Shown here: positions 1 to 9,218 of the stretch, in pieces | Numbering within the stretch: the first letter of the stretch is position 1 | Layout: each line of letters starts with the position of its first letter | Assembly: GCA_024405735.1 (NCBI GenBank) | Contig: JAKSOF010000003.1 | Coordinates: 86,729 to 150,728 of the forward strand | Length of the DNA: 64,000 nt | DNA from: Victivallaceae bacterium | Lineage (GTDB): Bacteria; Verrucomicrobiota; Lentisphaeria; Victivallales; Victivallaceae | Direction: 5' to 3' | Translations under genes and position numbers: made by a program | Notes under the pieces: model-generated | Databases searched by the model: none | What the model saw: the letters and a program-made list of their open reading frames with translations, nothing else | Told to the model about the DNA's origin: nothing

Positions 1-105
1 GGTGTTATCTTCTGCCCGATGGCATCGCCGGCAAACCGTCTGTACAGGAAACATCAGAATTATCTCGATTTCCATACAAAAAATCAATTTTTTTCATAAT
101 CCGTG

Positions 106-134
106 TTGCTTTTTATGCTATATTAAGTTATATT
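106..134 (+). promoter_or_regulatory. Promoter of the abiE-type pair
   Basis: TTGCTT at 106-111 and TATATT at 129-134 are separated by exactly 17 bases. This is the same layout seen at several other promoters in the window. The TTG at 133, which would be an in-frame upstream start for the antitoxin, lies inside this -10 box, so the ATG at 169 is the better start. Confidence 0.6.
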
Positions 135-146
135 GTATAGCATAAA
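112..146. promoter_or_regulatory. Inverted-repeat operator around the -10 box
   Basis: TTTATGCTATA (112-122) and TATAGCATAAA (136-146) are perfect 11-base inverted repeats with a 13-base spacer that contains most of the -10 box. AbiEi antitoxins are known to repress their own operon by binding inverted repeats in the promoter. Assigning this site to the AbiEi-like protein just downstream is inference. Confidence 0.6.
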
Positions 147-168
147 CCCCAACAACGACAAAACAAAA

Positions 169-759
169 ATGCAAACGCAAAAACTCATTGATCTCGCAAC
201 CGCCAACGCCGGTTGCGTGTCCGCCACACAGGCAAAAGATGCCGGAATTGCTTCCGGCATAATTCATTATGCGCTCAAAACAGGAAAAATCAAACGCATT
301 GCCCGCGGTCTCTATGCGCTTCCGGACACCTGTGGCGATGACTTTTTTGCCGCGCAAAATCAATTTAAACGCGGAATTTTCTGCGGTATCTGTGCTTTGT
401 ATTTATGGCAATTGACTGATCGCACACCCTTGACAATGGAAATGACTTTTCCTGCAGGCTATAATGTCGGGGCGGCGATACAAAGCGGAATTAAAACGCA
501 TTCGGCGATACCGCCCTTGTATCAGGCGGGAATAAGTCAATGCACGACTCCGGGCGGCTTGCCGGTAAGGGTTTATTCCCCGGAGCGGACATTGTGTGAT
601 CTGTTGCGGATCCAAATGCATTATGACCAGGAGATCGTTTCTTCCGCATTCAAAATGTATGCGGTGCGTCCGGGCAAAGATTTATCCGCGCTGGCAAAAT
701 TCGGCAAACTTTTGTCGGTGGAAGCCAAGCTCAGAAACTATATGGAAGTGTTGCTGTGA
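169..759 (+). CDS. AbiEi-like type IV antitoxin / autorepressor
   Basis: A 196-residue protein. The first ~70 residues resemble the winged-helix AbiEi antitoxin domain: a helix-turn-helix followed by KIKRIARGLYALP, the typical 'G.Y.LP' strand end. The rest matches the C-terminal antitoxin domain, including SPERTLCDLLR (family pattern 'ERT..DLL'). In this family the protein neutralises the toxin without binding it and represses the operon. The stop overlaps the toxin start by one base (TGATG), so the two are translationally coupled. The start is placed at ATG 169 because an upstream TTG at 133 sits in the promoter; no good Shine-Dalgarno is visible before 169. A solitary AbiEi-type regulator is excluded by the adjacent toxin gene. 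Confidence 0.82.
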   Translation: MQTQKLIDLATANAGCVSATQAKDAGIASGIIHYALKTGKIKRIARGLYALPDTCGDDFFAAQNQFKRGIFCGICALYLWQLTDRTPLTMEMTFPAGYNVGAAIQSGIKTHSAIPPLYQAGISQCTTPGGLPVRVYSPERTLCDLLRIQMHYDQEIVSSAFKMYAVRPGKDLSALAKFGKLLSVEAKLRNYMEVLL

Positions 760-1592
760 TGACTCCGGAACAACTCAAAGGCAGAATAAAAAATATCGCG
801 CTCAAAAGTAAAGTATCACCGCAACAACTTTTGCAGAATTATTGTCTTGAGCGGCTGATGAAACGGCTCACATGCTCTCCTTGGAAAGAAAACCTCATCA
901 TCAAAGGCGGTTTTCTGGTATCGCACCTGACCGGACTTGCCAGTCGCACCACGATGGATATTGACGCGACCGTAAGATCCATGGAGTTGACGCAAGCGAA
1001 TGCGGAAAAAATTTTTGCCGATGTCGTCCGAATGCCGGATGACGACGGAATGAACTTTGTCGTGGAAGATATTTCCAGAATACGGGAAAACGACACTTAT
1101 GAATGTTTCCGCGTCAAACTGCTGGCGATTTTTTCTCCGCTTCGCATTCCGTTGAAAGTCGACTTGACCGTCGGGGATCCGATTTTCCCGGAGGAAACCG
1201 GACTGCGCATCGTTCCGATGCTTGACGATGATGAATTCACGGTTCAAGTGTATCCACTGGAAACTCTTCTGGCGGAAAAGTTGGAAACGGTACTGCGCCT
1301 GGGCGAATTCAATACCCGCGCCAAAGATTTTTATGATTTATTTATTCTCTGCAAATTATTTATGGATAAAATCCGACCGGAAAATTTACGGCAGGCGTTT
1401 CATTTGACCTTGCGGCACCGACAACAGTTACCGTTGCTGAAATCGTGGGAAGCCATTCTGCAAGAGACCGCCTCAAGCCCGGCAATACAAACGCATTGGA
1501 AAAATTATCAACGCACGTTTGCTTATGCCGCCGATATTGAATTCTCCAGCGTCGTTGATGCCATCAGGCAACTTTTGACCATCGCGGGCTGA
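759..1592 (+). CDS. AbiEii/AbiGii-type nucleotidyltransferase toxin
   Basis: A 277-residue protein of the AbiEii nucleotidyltransferase toxin family, which blocks growth; characterised members modify tRNA. Visible motifs are an N-terminal KGGFLVSHL, the TMDIDAT acidic pair (around residue 66) that should bind metal, KVDLTVGDPI, LAEKLETV, and RAKDFYDLF late in the protein, which matches the conserved R..KD.YDL motif. All four family motifs therefore seem intact. ATG 759 overlaps the antitoxin stop; a GTG three bases upstream is also possible. The length is normal for the family, so nothing suggests decay. Confidence 0.85.
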   Translation: MTPEQLKGRIKNIALKSKVSPQQLLQNYCLERLMKRLTCSPWKENLIIKGGFLVSHLTGLASRTTMDIDATVRSMELTQANAEKIFADVVRMPDDDGMNFVVEDISRIRENDTYECFRVKLLAIFSPLRIPLKVDLTVGDPIFPEETGLRIVPMLDDDEFTVQVYPLETLLAEKLETVLRLGEFNTRAKDFYDLFILCKLFMDKIRPENLRQAFHLTLRHRQQLPLLKSWEAILQETASSPAIQTHWKNYQRTFAYAADIEFSSVVDAIRQLLTIAG

Positions 1593-1612
1593 CGCTCCGC
1601 CTTGCGGCGGCT

Positions 1613-2251
1613 TCAGCGATCGGCTTCGAGCAGTCTTTCGCGCAGAAGTTTGAAGCCTTGCGCCGTCGCGTCGATTTTCAGCGACCCGTCAGGAAAAAAT
1701 TCGACGCGGGAAACGAAATCCGGCAGGATCTTCCCCTCGGGAGTCGCGAGGAATTTTTCCAGTTCTTCATCGACTCTCGGCTGGATCAAACCAAGCGGCA
1801 ACGGCAGACAACCGACACGGATCGCATCAAACTTGACATTAACGCGCCGCTGCGCGATGCCGGTTTTGGCTTTGACGGAGACGGGGATCATCAGAAAATC
1901 GCAGACCGGCACCTCGACGCGGCAGACAATCCGGTCTTTTTCCGGAACGATGCTCCGGAGCGTCGCGTAATTTTCCAGATAGGGATCGCCGAGGTGACGC
2001 AGCGAAGCGAGCAACGCTTTCGTCTCCCCCGGATTGAGGGAAACGGTAAAAGTCTTTTCCGGTTCGCGCGTCCCGCGGAACATCGCCGCGGAAAGTTTCC
2101 CCGTCGCGCTCATCGCGTTGCGCATTTCCGTGTCGGAAATGACGACGGGCTTCTCCTCCGGCACCGGGCGCAAAAGAAGCGCCGCCAGCACGATCAGGAC
2201 AAAAAGCAAGATCCCGCAAAACCAGGAAACGACTTTTAAAAACTTTTTCAT
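1613..2251 (-). CDS. Membrane-anchored protein of unknown function
   Basis: A 212-residue protein that I do not recognise. Residues ~4-27 (from FLKVVSWF to LAALLL) form one hydrophobic segment after a short basic start, so it is probably a signal anchor with the rest in the periplasm. The soluble part is mixed alpha/beta with no evident catalytic motif. The start at 2251 gives an ATGA overlap with the recQ stop, and a purine-rich stretch precedes it. It is the last gene of the six-gene minus-strand operon. Its position after recQ does not by itself suggest a DNA-repair role. Confidence 0.7.
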   Translation of the reverse strand: MKKFLKVVSWFCGILLFVLIVLAALLLRPVPEEKPVVISDTEMRNAMSATGKLSAAMFRGTREPEKTFTVSLNPGETKALLASLRHLGDPYLENYATLRSIVPEKDRIVCRVEVPVCDFLMIPVSVKAKTGIAQRRVNVKFDAIRVGCLPLPLGLIQPRVDEELEKFLATPEGKILPDFVSRVEFFPDGSLKIDATAQGFKLLRERLLEADR

Positions 2252-4563
2252 TTTTCCCTTTCCTTCCATAATTCGACCGCTTTCAGAAACGCGGGCAGAA
2301 CGTGCGCCGCCTTGACCGGGCCGACTCCTTTGATCCATTTCGCCCGCTCCAAATCATCGATTTGATGCGCGGCAAGTTCTTCCAAAACGTGATTGCTCAA
2401 AATTTCGTAAAGCGGCACTTTGCGTTCCGCGCCGATGCGGCGGCGCAATTCTTTCAAAACGTCGAGCAGCGAAGCGTTTTCCCCGAGCGACGGCTTTGCC
2501 GCGCGGGTGCGCGACGCTCTTTTTTTCAAATCGGAAACGTGGATTTGTCCGAGCGGCAGTTTCGGCAAAGTTTCCATCCCGAGCGCCGTCGCGCCGTAAC
2601 CGGAAAGCGCGACGCAGGGAAATCCCTCGCGGTCGATGCGCTCAAGCAATCCGCTCTCCTCCAATATCCGGATGTAATCGAGGATCTTCGTCTGCTGAAA
2701 ATAACCGAGGCTCCCGTAATGCTCCGAGCGCCGGAAATAAGACGTCATATCCGCGCTTTTGGCGCCGGAAAGCGTCTTGGCAAGTTTGCCCGCGCCGATG
2801 CGGCCGCCGAAATCCCCGGCGGCGCAGAGGATCTTGCGCAACACGACGCTTTCGCTTGACGTCGGCACGCGCAGATCCTTGTCGAGATCGCGTGCGCAAT
2901 GGTCGCAACTGCCGCAATGCCAGTCTTTTACGTTTTCTCCAAAATAAGAGATCAATTCGCCCTGGCGGCAAAGCTCCGGCGGACATTCGGCGTAGGAAAT
3001 GACATCGTCGAGCTTTTCCATTTCGCGGTCGAGTTTCGCGCCGAGCGCGGCGTCGTCAAGCGGAACCGTTTCCGCGTCGGAAACAAGTTCGATCGCGCGT
3101 CCTTTGAAACTGTTGCGGAATTCGATCTCGTTGCCGTTGAGCGCATTCAAGACGCGGCGGAGTTGTTCGACATTCAGATTCGCCGCGACGGCAAGCTCCT
3201 CGATATCGTACTCCTGAAACTGACAAAGTGTGCGGTTGTAGCGGCGCGCGAGGCGGCTTAAAAAACGTGACCGCTGCGTGCTTTCCGCCTGATGGATCAC
3301 GGCGAGGCGACCGGGGTCGTTGAGGAAACGCAATTCGATGCGGTTGCTCCGGGGCAGACGGCGGATCAGATCGAGCCGGTCGAGAATGCCGAGCGAAGCG
3401 TAGATTTGCCCCTCCTGTTTGACTTCCGGCAAGTGCATCTGCAGCTCGGAAGCGGTGATTTCCAGCACCTTTGTCTGCCGCTTGGCGGCGAGACGGCGGA
3501 TCAGCGCGTAGATTTTGCGGATCGTGTCAGGCGGCGGATTATTCATTTCGATCAGAAACTGCTGGGTATAGCGGTCGGCGAAGGAAAAAAGCAGTACGCA
3601 ACGGGCTTTTTTGCCGTCGCGTCCGGCGCGCCCCGCTTCCTGATAAAGCGCTTCGAGGCTCCCCGGCAACTGGAAGTGGATCACCTGGCGCACGTCGGGA
3701 CGGTCGATGCCCATTCCAAAAGCATTGGTCGCCGCCAGCACCGGATGGGGATCATTCATAAAACGACTCTGAACTTCGGCGCGCGCTTCGTCGCTCATCC
3801 CGGCGTGATAACCGAGGATGCCGAGCGTTTCGGTGATCTTGTCGACCGCCTGACGCGTCGCCGCGTAGATGATCGTCGTCTGCGGCGTTTCGAGCAATTT
3901 GCGCAACGCGTCGAATTTGTCGGCTTCGGTACGGCACTTTTTGACCTGAAACGAAAGATTTTCGCGGCGGAATCCCGCGACGACAAGTTTCATTTTTTCG
4001 CGGTGAAGCTGTTTTCTGATGTCTTCGCGGACGATCGGCGTCGCGGTCGCGGTAAAGGCGCATACCTGCGGAATGCGGAAATCGTCGGCGACCTGTCCCA
4101 TTTTGCGGTAGGCGGGACGGAAATCGTGTCCCCACTGGCTGATGCAATGCGCTTCGTCGACGACGAGCATTTTGGGCGGATGGCGGTCGAGGAAACGGCG
4201 AAAATGCGCCGCCTGAAACCTTTCGGGGGCGACGTAAAGCAGTTTCACTTCCCCGCGGTCGGCGCGCGAAATCGCATCCTCCTGCAATGCGAGCGACAAG
4301 GTGCTGTTGACAAACGCCGCCGGGATCCCCCGCTTCAACAACTGATCGACCTGATCCTGCATCAGGGCGATGAGCGGCGAAGCGACGATCGCGTAGTCGT
4401 CGGTCATCAGAATCGGAAGCTGATAGCAGAGCGATTTCCCGGCGCCGGTCGGCATGATGATGCCGAGATCCTCGCCGGAAAGGATACGTTCGACGATCTC
4501 CTGCTGATGATCGAGAAAACGCTCGTATCCGAAATAACGCTTCAGCGCTTCCTGCGGAGTCAT
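2248..4563 (-). CDS. recQ: ATP-dependent DNA helicase RecQ
   Basis: A 771-residue 3'-5' DNA helicase acting in recombination and fork repair. Walker A is [13 protein letters not shown] near residue 40, the Walker B/DEAH box is [16 protein letters not shown], and motif VI is [11 protein letters not shown]. The RecQ C-terminal zinc site is visible as Cys residues in PPELCRQ and CGSCDHC, followed by a winged-helix region. A C-terminal HRDC domain is likely ([20 protein letters not shown]). It is longer than E. coli RecQ (~610 residues) because of the segment between RQC and HRDC. The start overlaps the upstream aminotransferase stop by four bases, which implies coupled translation. Confidence 0.95.
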   Translation of the reverse strand: MTPQEALKRYFGYERFLDHQQEIVERILSGEDLGIIMPTGAGKSLCYQLPILMTDDYAIVASPLIALMQDQVDQLLKRGIPAAFVNSTLSLALQEDAISRADRGEVKLLYVAPERFQAAHFRRFLDRHPPKMLVVDEAHCISQWGHDFRPAYRKMGQVADDFRIPQVCAFTATATPIVREDIRKQLHREKMKLVVAGFRRENLSFQVKKCRTEADKFDALRKLLETPQTTIIYAATRQAVDKITETLGILGYHAGMSDEARAEVQSRFMNDPHPVLAATNAFGMGIDRPDVRQVIHFQLPGSLEALYQEAGRAGRDGKKARCVLLFSFADRYTQQFLIEMNNPPPDTIRKIYALIRRLAAKRQTKVLEITASELQMHLPEVKQEGQIYASLGILDRLDLIRRLPRSNRIELRFLNDPGRLAVIHQAESTQRSRFLSRLARRYNRTLCQFQEYDIEELAVAANLNVEQLRRVLNALNGNEIEFRNSFKGRAIELVSDAETVPLDDAALGAKLDREMEKLDDVISYAECPPELCRQGELISYFGENVKDWHCGSCDHCARDLDKDLRVPTSSESVVLRKILCAAGDFGGRIGAGKLAKTLSGAKSADMTSYFRRSEHYGSLGYFQQTKILDYIRILEESGLLERIDREGFPCVALSGYGATALGMETLPKLPLGQIHVSDLKKRASRTRAAKPSLGENASLLDVLKELRRRIGAERKVPLYEILSNHVLEELAAHQIDDLERAKWIKGVGPVKAAHVLPAFLKAVELWKEREK

Positions 4564-5747
4564 TTTCTGGCAAGACTGCCGACGAAACGGCCGATGCGCC
4601 GGAGCGCTTCTTCAAGTTCATCAAGTCCGGTCGCGTAACTGCAGCGCACGAATCCTTCGCCGCCGGGGCCGAAAGCCGAGCCGGGGATGACGGCGACGTG
4701 TTCCTTTTCCAACAGTTTTTCCGCGAATTTTTCACTGGAAAGACCGCTTCTCTTGATGGATGGAAACGCATAAAACGCGCCGTGCGGCATCACGCAGTCA
4801 AGCCCGATTTGATTCAATCCGCCGACGAAAATATCGCGCCGCTCCTGATAACTTGCGCGCATCGTTTCCCTGGCTTCGTCACCGTGCCGGAGCGCTTCCA
4901 GCGCCGCTTCCTGGGCGACGGTCGGCGCACTCATAATGGCGTACTGATGGATTTTTTTCATCGCGTCAACGAGATCGGATGGGGCGCAGGCGTAACCGAT
5001 GCGCCAGCCGGTCATCGCGAACGCCTTGGAAAAACCGTGCAGAAAGATCGTTCTTTCCCGCATCCCCGGAAGCGTCGCGATCGAAACGTGCGTTTCGTCG
5101 TAGGTCAACTCCGAATAGATTTCATCGCTGATGAGCAGTAAATCGTGCCTGATGACAACATCGGCAAGCTCTTTCAACGCCTTGCCGCTTAAGGTCGCTC
5201 CCGTAGGATTGGACGGGAAATTGACCAAAACCGCCTTGGTTTTCGGCGTGATCGCCTTTTCGATCGCCGCGGCGTCGGGTGCGAAACCGTTCTTGCAGTT
5301 GGTCGCGACCGGGACGGGAACTCCGTGCGCCATCGTGATTTCGGCGGGATAACTGACAAACGACGGCGAAGTGTAGATGATCTCGTCGCCCGGCTCGGTG
5401 ATCGCGCGGATGGCGATGTCGAGCGCTTCGCTGACGCCGACGGTGACGATGCACTCGTTTTCCGGATGATAATCCAGATGGTAATCGCGCGCAAGATAAC
5501 GGCAGATCTCGCGGCGCAGCGGCAACATACCGAGGTTGCTGGTGTAACTTGTGTGACCGCGCTCGATCGAATAAATGCCGCTTTCGCGGATCGTCCACGG
5601 CGTCGTGAAATCCGGTTCGCCGATGCCGAGGGAGATCACCTCGTCCATCGTACTGACCAGATCGAAAAATTTGCGGATGCCGCTCGGCGGCAAAGCGGAA
5701 ATATGCCGCGCGACGCGCGCTTTACGGACAGACTTTGAGCCGCTCAT
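4560..5747 (-). CDS. Class I/II PLP-dependent aminotransferase
   Basis: A 395-residue fold-type I aminotransferase. The PLP-binding lysine is in [16 protein letters not shown], the SNPTG motif is in [11 protein letters not shown], and the ring-stacking and Asp region is in [11 protein letters not shown]. An N-terminal [10 protein letters not shown] matches the substrate-binding loop of the aspartate/aromatic aminotransferase group (PatA/AspC-like). The amino donor cannot be told from sequence. Its first 26 bases overlap the upstream Lrp-type gene, a common pairing in which the regulator controls an amino-acid enzyme. Confidence 0.9.
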   Translation of the reverse strand: MSGSKSVRKARVARHISALPPSGIRKFFDLVSTMDEVISLGIGEPDFTTPWTIRESGIYSIERGHTSYTSNLGMLPLRREICRYLARDYHLDYHPENECIVTVGVSEALDIAIRAITEPGDEIIYTSPSFVSYPAEITMAHGVPVPVATNCKNGFAPDAAAIEKAITPKTKAVLVNFPSNPTGATLSGKALKELADVVIRHDLLLISDEIYSELTYDETHVSIATLPGMRERTIFLHGFSKAFAMTGWRIGYACAPSDLVDAMKKIHQYAIMSAPTVAQEAALEALRHGDEARETMRASYQERRDIFVGGLNQIGLDCVMPHGAFYAFPSIKRSGLSSEKFAEKLLEKEHVAVIPGSAFGPGGEGFVRCSYATGLDELEEALRRIGRFVGSLARK

Positions 5748-6201
5748 ATTCCTCGTCGTCCTCCATCATGTGCCCCGATTCCTTGTACTTTTTCAACTGG
5801 AAGCTCGTCGAGGTCGAGAGCACGCCGTCGATCGTCGCTAATTTCGCCGCGACGAAATTGGCGACTTCCCTGAGGCTGGAGCCGCGCACCGTCAGCAAAA
5901 GATCGTAAGAGCCGGAAACCAGCGCGAGATCGCTCACCTCGGGAAATTTCGCGATGCGGCGCGCCACCTGATCGAAACCGCCTTCGCGGCGCGGCGTGAT
6001 GCGCACTTCGATCAGCGCGCGCACCTGTTCCTTGTCGTAAGCGGAATCATCGAGGATCGCGGTACAACCGTGATAAAGCCCCGATTTCTCGAAATCCTTC
6101 AACTTTTTTGTGACCTCTTTCACGGTCGATTTCGTCGCTTTGGCGACTTTTTCCAAGTCGATCGGCGCATTTTCCGAAAGAATTTTCAAAAGTTTATCCA
6201 T
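5722..6201 (-). CDS. Lrp/AsnC-family regulator
   Basis: A 159-residue protein. It has an N-terminal winged helix-turn-helix (LEKVAKATKSTVKEVTKKLK) and a C-terminal RAM-type ligand-binding domain with SGSYDLLLTVRG. The family senses amino acids and regulates their metabolism. Three consecutive possible starts exist (TTG 6207, ATG 6204, ATG 6201). AGGAG at 6208-6212 is best spaced, at six bases, for 6201. It sits nine bases after cdsA and overlaps the aminotransferase by 26 bases, so it is co-transcribed. An unusual acidic C-terminal tail ([11 protein letters not shown]) follows the RAM domain. Confidence 0.85.
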   Translation of the reverse strand: MDKLLKILSENAPIDLEKVAKATKSTVKEVTKKLKDFEKSGLYHGCTAILDDSAYDKEQVRALIEVRITPRREGGFDQVARRIAKFPEVSDLALVSGSYDLLLTVRGSSLREVANFVAAKLATIDGVLSTSTSFQLKKYKESGHMMEDDEEYERLKVCP

Positions 6202-6210
6202 CATCAACTC

Positions 6211-7059
6211 CTAAATAGAAAATATAGCGGAAACTGCGGCGATCAAAGCCACTGCGGGACCGATGTAGAGGAAACTGTCCAACACATCGAGCACGCCGCC
6301 CATTCCCGGGATCCACTGAGCGGAATCCTTGACGCCGGCACGGCGCTTCAACGCCGATTCAGTGAGATCGCCCGCAAAACTCAACAAGGCGAGCAAAACG
6401 CCGCCCGCAAGATAGAAATACCACGCGAAGTTGCCGAGGCAACGCCAGAAAATCATACTTACGGCGATGGAAAACGCCATTCCGCCGAAAAACCCCTCCC
6501 ACGATTTTTTCGGACTGATCGACGGCGCGATCTTGTGATTTCCGCCCGGCATCAGTTTATTGGAGATCATTCCGAAAACGTACCCGCCCGTATCCATCGC
6601 CTTGGCGGTCAGCATCAGGTAAAGCAGAAAGAAAGGACACATCCTGTCAAAATAAAAGGAAGCAAAAAGAATGTAGCAATAACCGAAAATCCCCGCAATT
6701 GCGACGCTGTTGAAAAGTTTGCGGAACTTCACTTCATCCTTGGAAAAAAGCAACGTGCAGAGAAGAAGCAGAATTTCTGCCAGAATGACGATCATCAGCA
6801 ACAAAGAGAAAATTCCCGTCTGAAATCCGAAAAAACAATTCAAAAAGAAAAGAAATGCGCCGATTCCGCCCAGTTCCGCCGTAAAAACCGGATCGTTTTC
6901 TATTTTGCAAAGCGAAAAAAGTTTTCCCGCTTCATAGAGCGCAAGAGCTATGACCACCGGAGCGCCGACGATGAAAATCCAACTTCCCCACGGCTGGAAA
7001 AAAATCAGATAAAGGAGAAAGAGCAACAAAGGAAACGAGATGATCCGGTACTTGAACAT
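6211..7059 (-). CDS. cdsA: Phosphatidate cytidylyltransferase
   Basis: A 282-residue polytopic inner-membrane enzyme that makes CDP-diacylglycerol from CTP and phosphatidate for phospholipid synthesis. The C-terminal family signature is visible: GDLTESALKRRAGVKDSA followed by PGMGGVLDVLDS, where the usual form is PGHGG..DR.D. The first His and the Arg of that motif are therefore Met and Val here, a modest deviation. The lysine-rich loop SPKKSWEGFFGG also matches. Several hydrophobic segments are evident from residue 8 onward. An AAGGA site lies seven bases before the start, and the gene follows the gmhA-like stop by ten bases. Confidence 0.9.
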   Translation of the reverse strand: MFKYRIISFPLLLFLLYLIFFQPWGSWIFIVGAPVVIALALYEAGKLFSLCKIENDPVFTAELGGIGAFLFFLNCFFGFQTGIFSLLLMIVILAEILLLLCTLLFSKDEVKFRKLFNSVAIAGIFGYCYILFASFYFDRMCPFFLLYLMLTAKAMDTGGYVFGMISNKLMPGGNHKIAPSISPKKSWEGFFGGMAFSIAVSMIFWRCLGNFAWYFYLAGGVLLALLSFAGDLTESALKRRAGVKDSAQWIPGMGGVLDVLDSFLYIGPAVALIAAVSAIFSI

Positions 7060-7069
7060 AATTTTTTCC

Positions 7070-7711
7070 TTATGAAAACAAAACTTCCTCTACGGCAAGG
7101 CAAAGCGCGTGATAGACCGGCAGATGATATTCCTGGATCTTATAGGTTTCACTTTCCGGTACCGCGATGACAAGATCGGCGAATTTTTCGCAGATGCCGT
7201 GACGGTTTCCGGTAAGAAGAATGGATTTTACCCCTTTTACGCGCGCCGCCATCAAGGCTCTCAAAATATTTTTGGCGCCGCCGCCCGTCGAAATCGCAAA
7301 GAAGAGATCACCCGGTCTTGAAAGAGCCCAAAGCTGCTGGGCAAAGCAAAGTTCGGGGTCGACGTCGTTGGCAAATGCGCTTAAAAGTCCCGGATGCGAC
7401 AAAAGGGAGACCGCGCGCAACCCTGATTGCAGTTTTTTCGCCGTATCGGCGCCTTCTTCACCGAAAAGCGAAACAAAATTCTCCTGAACGCACTCCGGCA
7501 ACGGCCGTTTGGATTTGAAACCTTTCATCAATTCGCCGCAGATATGATCGCAGTCGGCGGCGCTGCCGCCGTTGCCGGCAAGGTAGAGAATACCGTCGCG
7601 CTCGTAAAGACGAAGTAATTCATCCAGCACCTGATATAACGTTTCACGCAGGCAATCCAAATCGGGATAACGCTCAAAAAGCTTTTCTATTTGAGAATTT
7701 TTTGTTTGCAT
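7070..7711 (-). CDS. SIS-domain phosphoheptose isomerase-like protein
   Basis: A 213-residue single SIS-domain protein like GmhA (sedoheptulose-7-phosphate isomerase, for heptose of LPS or glycoproteins). It has the early LAGNGGSAADCDHICGEL, with the phosphate-binding GNGGSA and an Asp/His pair, and the second phosphate loop FAISTGGGAKNILRAL. LLTGNRHG and an acidic YKIQEYHLPVYH near the C-terminus resemble the GmhA active-site Glu/His region. No other heptose genes are in the window, so the substrate is not certain. It is the first gene of the minus-strand operon running to 1613. Confidence 0.8.
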   Translation of the reverse strand: MQTKNSQIEKLFERYPDLDCLRETLYQVLDELLRLYERDGILYLAGNGGSAADCDHICGELMKGFKSKRPLPECVQENFVSLFGEEGADTAKKLQSGLRAVSLLSHPGLLSAFANDVDPELCFAQQLWALSRPGDLFFAISTGGGAKNILRALMAARVKGVKSILLTGNRHGICEKFADLVIAVPESETYKIQEYHLPVYHALCLAVEEVLFS

Positions 7712-8114
7712 TTTGCACCTTTTTAAGATATTTTATCTTAAGATAACCGGAAAGAAGTCCTTTTTCAAGGAGCAAACGCAAAAAGTCGGCGCTTTTCCTT
7801 AAAAATGTTTGATGACAACGATGTTGAAAGGCTGTTGATAAGTTGTAAAGAGATTGTGAAAAATTTTTTGATAAACACGCCGAAAACATGACTTCAACAA
7901 GTTATCAACAACCGAAATATCGTATAAACCCTTTATTTTGAGCAGATAAAAAATTTTGATTAACAGAACTTGCTTTTTCCAATTATTATTATATATTAAA
8001 GGATTTAGATAAGAAGTAGTATAAGAGTAGAACGCTTCCCGGATTTTCAGTCGGAATTTTTCCTCTGCCGGGAAAAAATCAGGATCAAAATCTTTTAAGA
8101 TAGGAGAAAATAAG
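7712..8114. other. AT-rich intergenic region with DnaA-box-like sites; oriC candidate
   Basis: A 403-base gap without a convincing gene. TTATCAACA, one mismatch from the DnaA box TTATCCACA, occurs at 7902-7910 (+) and at 7833-7841 (-), with a weaker TTATCAAAA at 7866-7874 (-). A long AT-rich stretch follows at about 7921-8030. Flanking genes are transcribed away on both sides, and dnaN-recF follow. These traits match an origin or a DnaA-controlled dnaN promoter. dnaA itself is absent from the window. Confidence 0.45.
7970..7997 (+). promoter_or_regulatory. Probable dnaN promoter
   Basis: TTGCTT at 7970-7975 and TATATT at 7992-7997 are 16 bases apart, about 115 bases before dnaN. The region is very AT-rich, so chance matches are more likely here than elsewhere. 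Confidence 0.4.
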
Positions 8115-9209
8115 ATGAAATTCAAAGTCGATCGTGAAAAACTGCACCGCGCGCTCAGCCGCGTCGGAAACATGACCAACAACCGCGCGATCTTGCCGTT
8201 GCTCAACAATGTTCTGCTGGAATGCGAGGACGGGAAACTGAAACTGACGACCACCGATCTTGAGTTGCGTATGAGCACAGCGATCGAGGCGAATGTAGAG
8301 GAAGCGGGCAAGACGACGGCGCCCGCCAAGAAACTCAATTCGCTGATCTCCTGTATGTCGGGCGCCGAAGTGGAATTTTCCGTCGACGAATCCGATCACG
8401 TCAAAATCCATTGCGGTACCGGTAAGTTTACGCTGCTCGGATTGCCGGCAAAAGATTTTCCGGAAGGCGCCGGCAGTGAGACGGATCATATCGTGACGGT
8501 CAAGGAAAACGCGATGAAAAAAATGATTTCGGCGATCAATTATGCCGTGAGCGCCGATGATTCCCGTAAAGTTCTGACGGGCGTGCTGATGAGTCTCAAA
8601 GAGACCAATATGACGCTTGTTGCGACGGACGGCAAGCGGATGGCATTGCAGGAAGGTGCGCCGACCAGCATCGAGGGCGGCGACTTGGATGCGATCATCC
8701 CGTTGCGCGCGATCAACGAATTGCGCCGCGTCGCCGAAAGCGATCAGGATATGAAAATTTTCATCGGCGACAAACAATGCGTCTTTCAGGGGAACGACTT
8801 TGAATTGTCGACCAAATTGATTGAAGGCAACTATCCCAACTACCGTCAGGTGGTGCCCGCTTCGTTTGCCAAGGAGATCGAAGTTCCGACCGGTTTGCTC
8901 AAGAGCCGCATTCAGACGATGTCGCTCCTTTTGCCTGATACCAACAGTTTCATCATCCTCGGATTCAACGAAAACAAACTGCAGATCTCCGCTTCGAGCG
9001 CCGAAGTCGGTGAAGGCAGCGACAGCATCGACATCAATTACACCGATACGCCGTTTGAAATTTCCTTCAACCCGCAGTTTCTGATCGAACCATTGCTGAC
9101 GACGGATGTTGAAAGCGTCCGCATCAAAGTCAACGATCCGATCAATCCGGTGGCGATGGAAGCCGGAGAAGGCTTCCTCTACGTCATTATGCCGATCCGC
9201 AAAAAATAA
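8115..9209 (+). CDS. dnaN: DNA polymerase III beta subunit (sliding clamp)
   Basis: A 364-residue protein, the normal length for the clamp that tethers replicative polymerase to DNA. It shows the three-domain pattern with typical segments NNRAILPLLNNVLLE, TTDLELRMS, LLGLPAKDFP, VATDGKRMAL, IEGNYPNYRQVVP and the C-terminal VIMPIR. The ATG follows TAGGAG by eight bases. It heads a plus-strand operon with recF and rmuC; dnaA, which often precedes dnaN, is not here. Confidence 0.96.
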   Translation: MKFKVDREKLHRALSRVGNMTNNRAILPLLNNVLLECEDGKLKLTTTDLELRMSTAIEANVEEAGKTTAPAKKLNSLISCMSGAEVEFSVDESDHVKIHCGTGKFTLLGLPAKDFPEGAGSETDHIVTVKENAMKKMISAINYAVSADDSRKVLTGVLMSLKETNMTLVATDGKRMALQEGAPTSIEGGDLDAIIPLRAINELRRVAESDQDMKIFIGDKQCVFQGNDFELSTKLIEGNYPNYRQVVPASFAKEIEVPTGLLKSRIQTMSLLLPDTNSFIILGFNENKLQISASSAEVGEGSDSIDINYTDTPFEISFNPQFLIEPLLTTDVESVRIKVNDPINPVAMEAGEGFLYVIMPIRKK

Positions 9210-9218
9210 AAATTTTTG

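Noticed and set aside
3..140. Open frame at the left edge running into the AbiE promoter
   Set aside because: It has no visible start and could be the end of an upstream gene, but it overlaps the promoter and operator; 45 codons are too few to judge.
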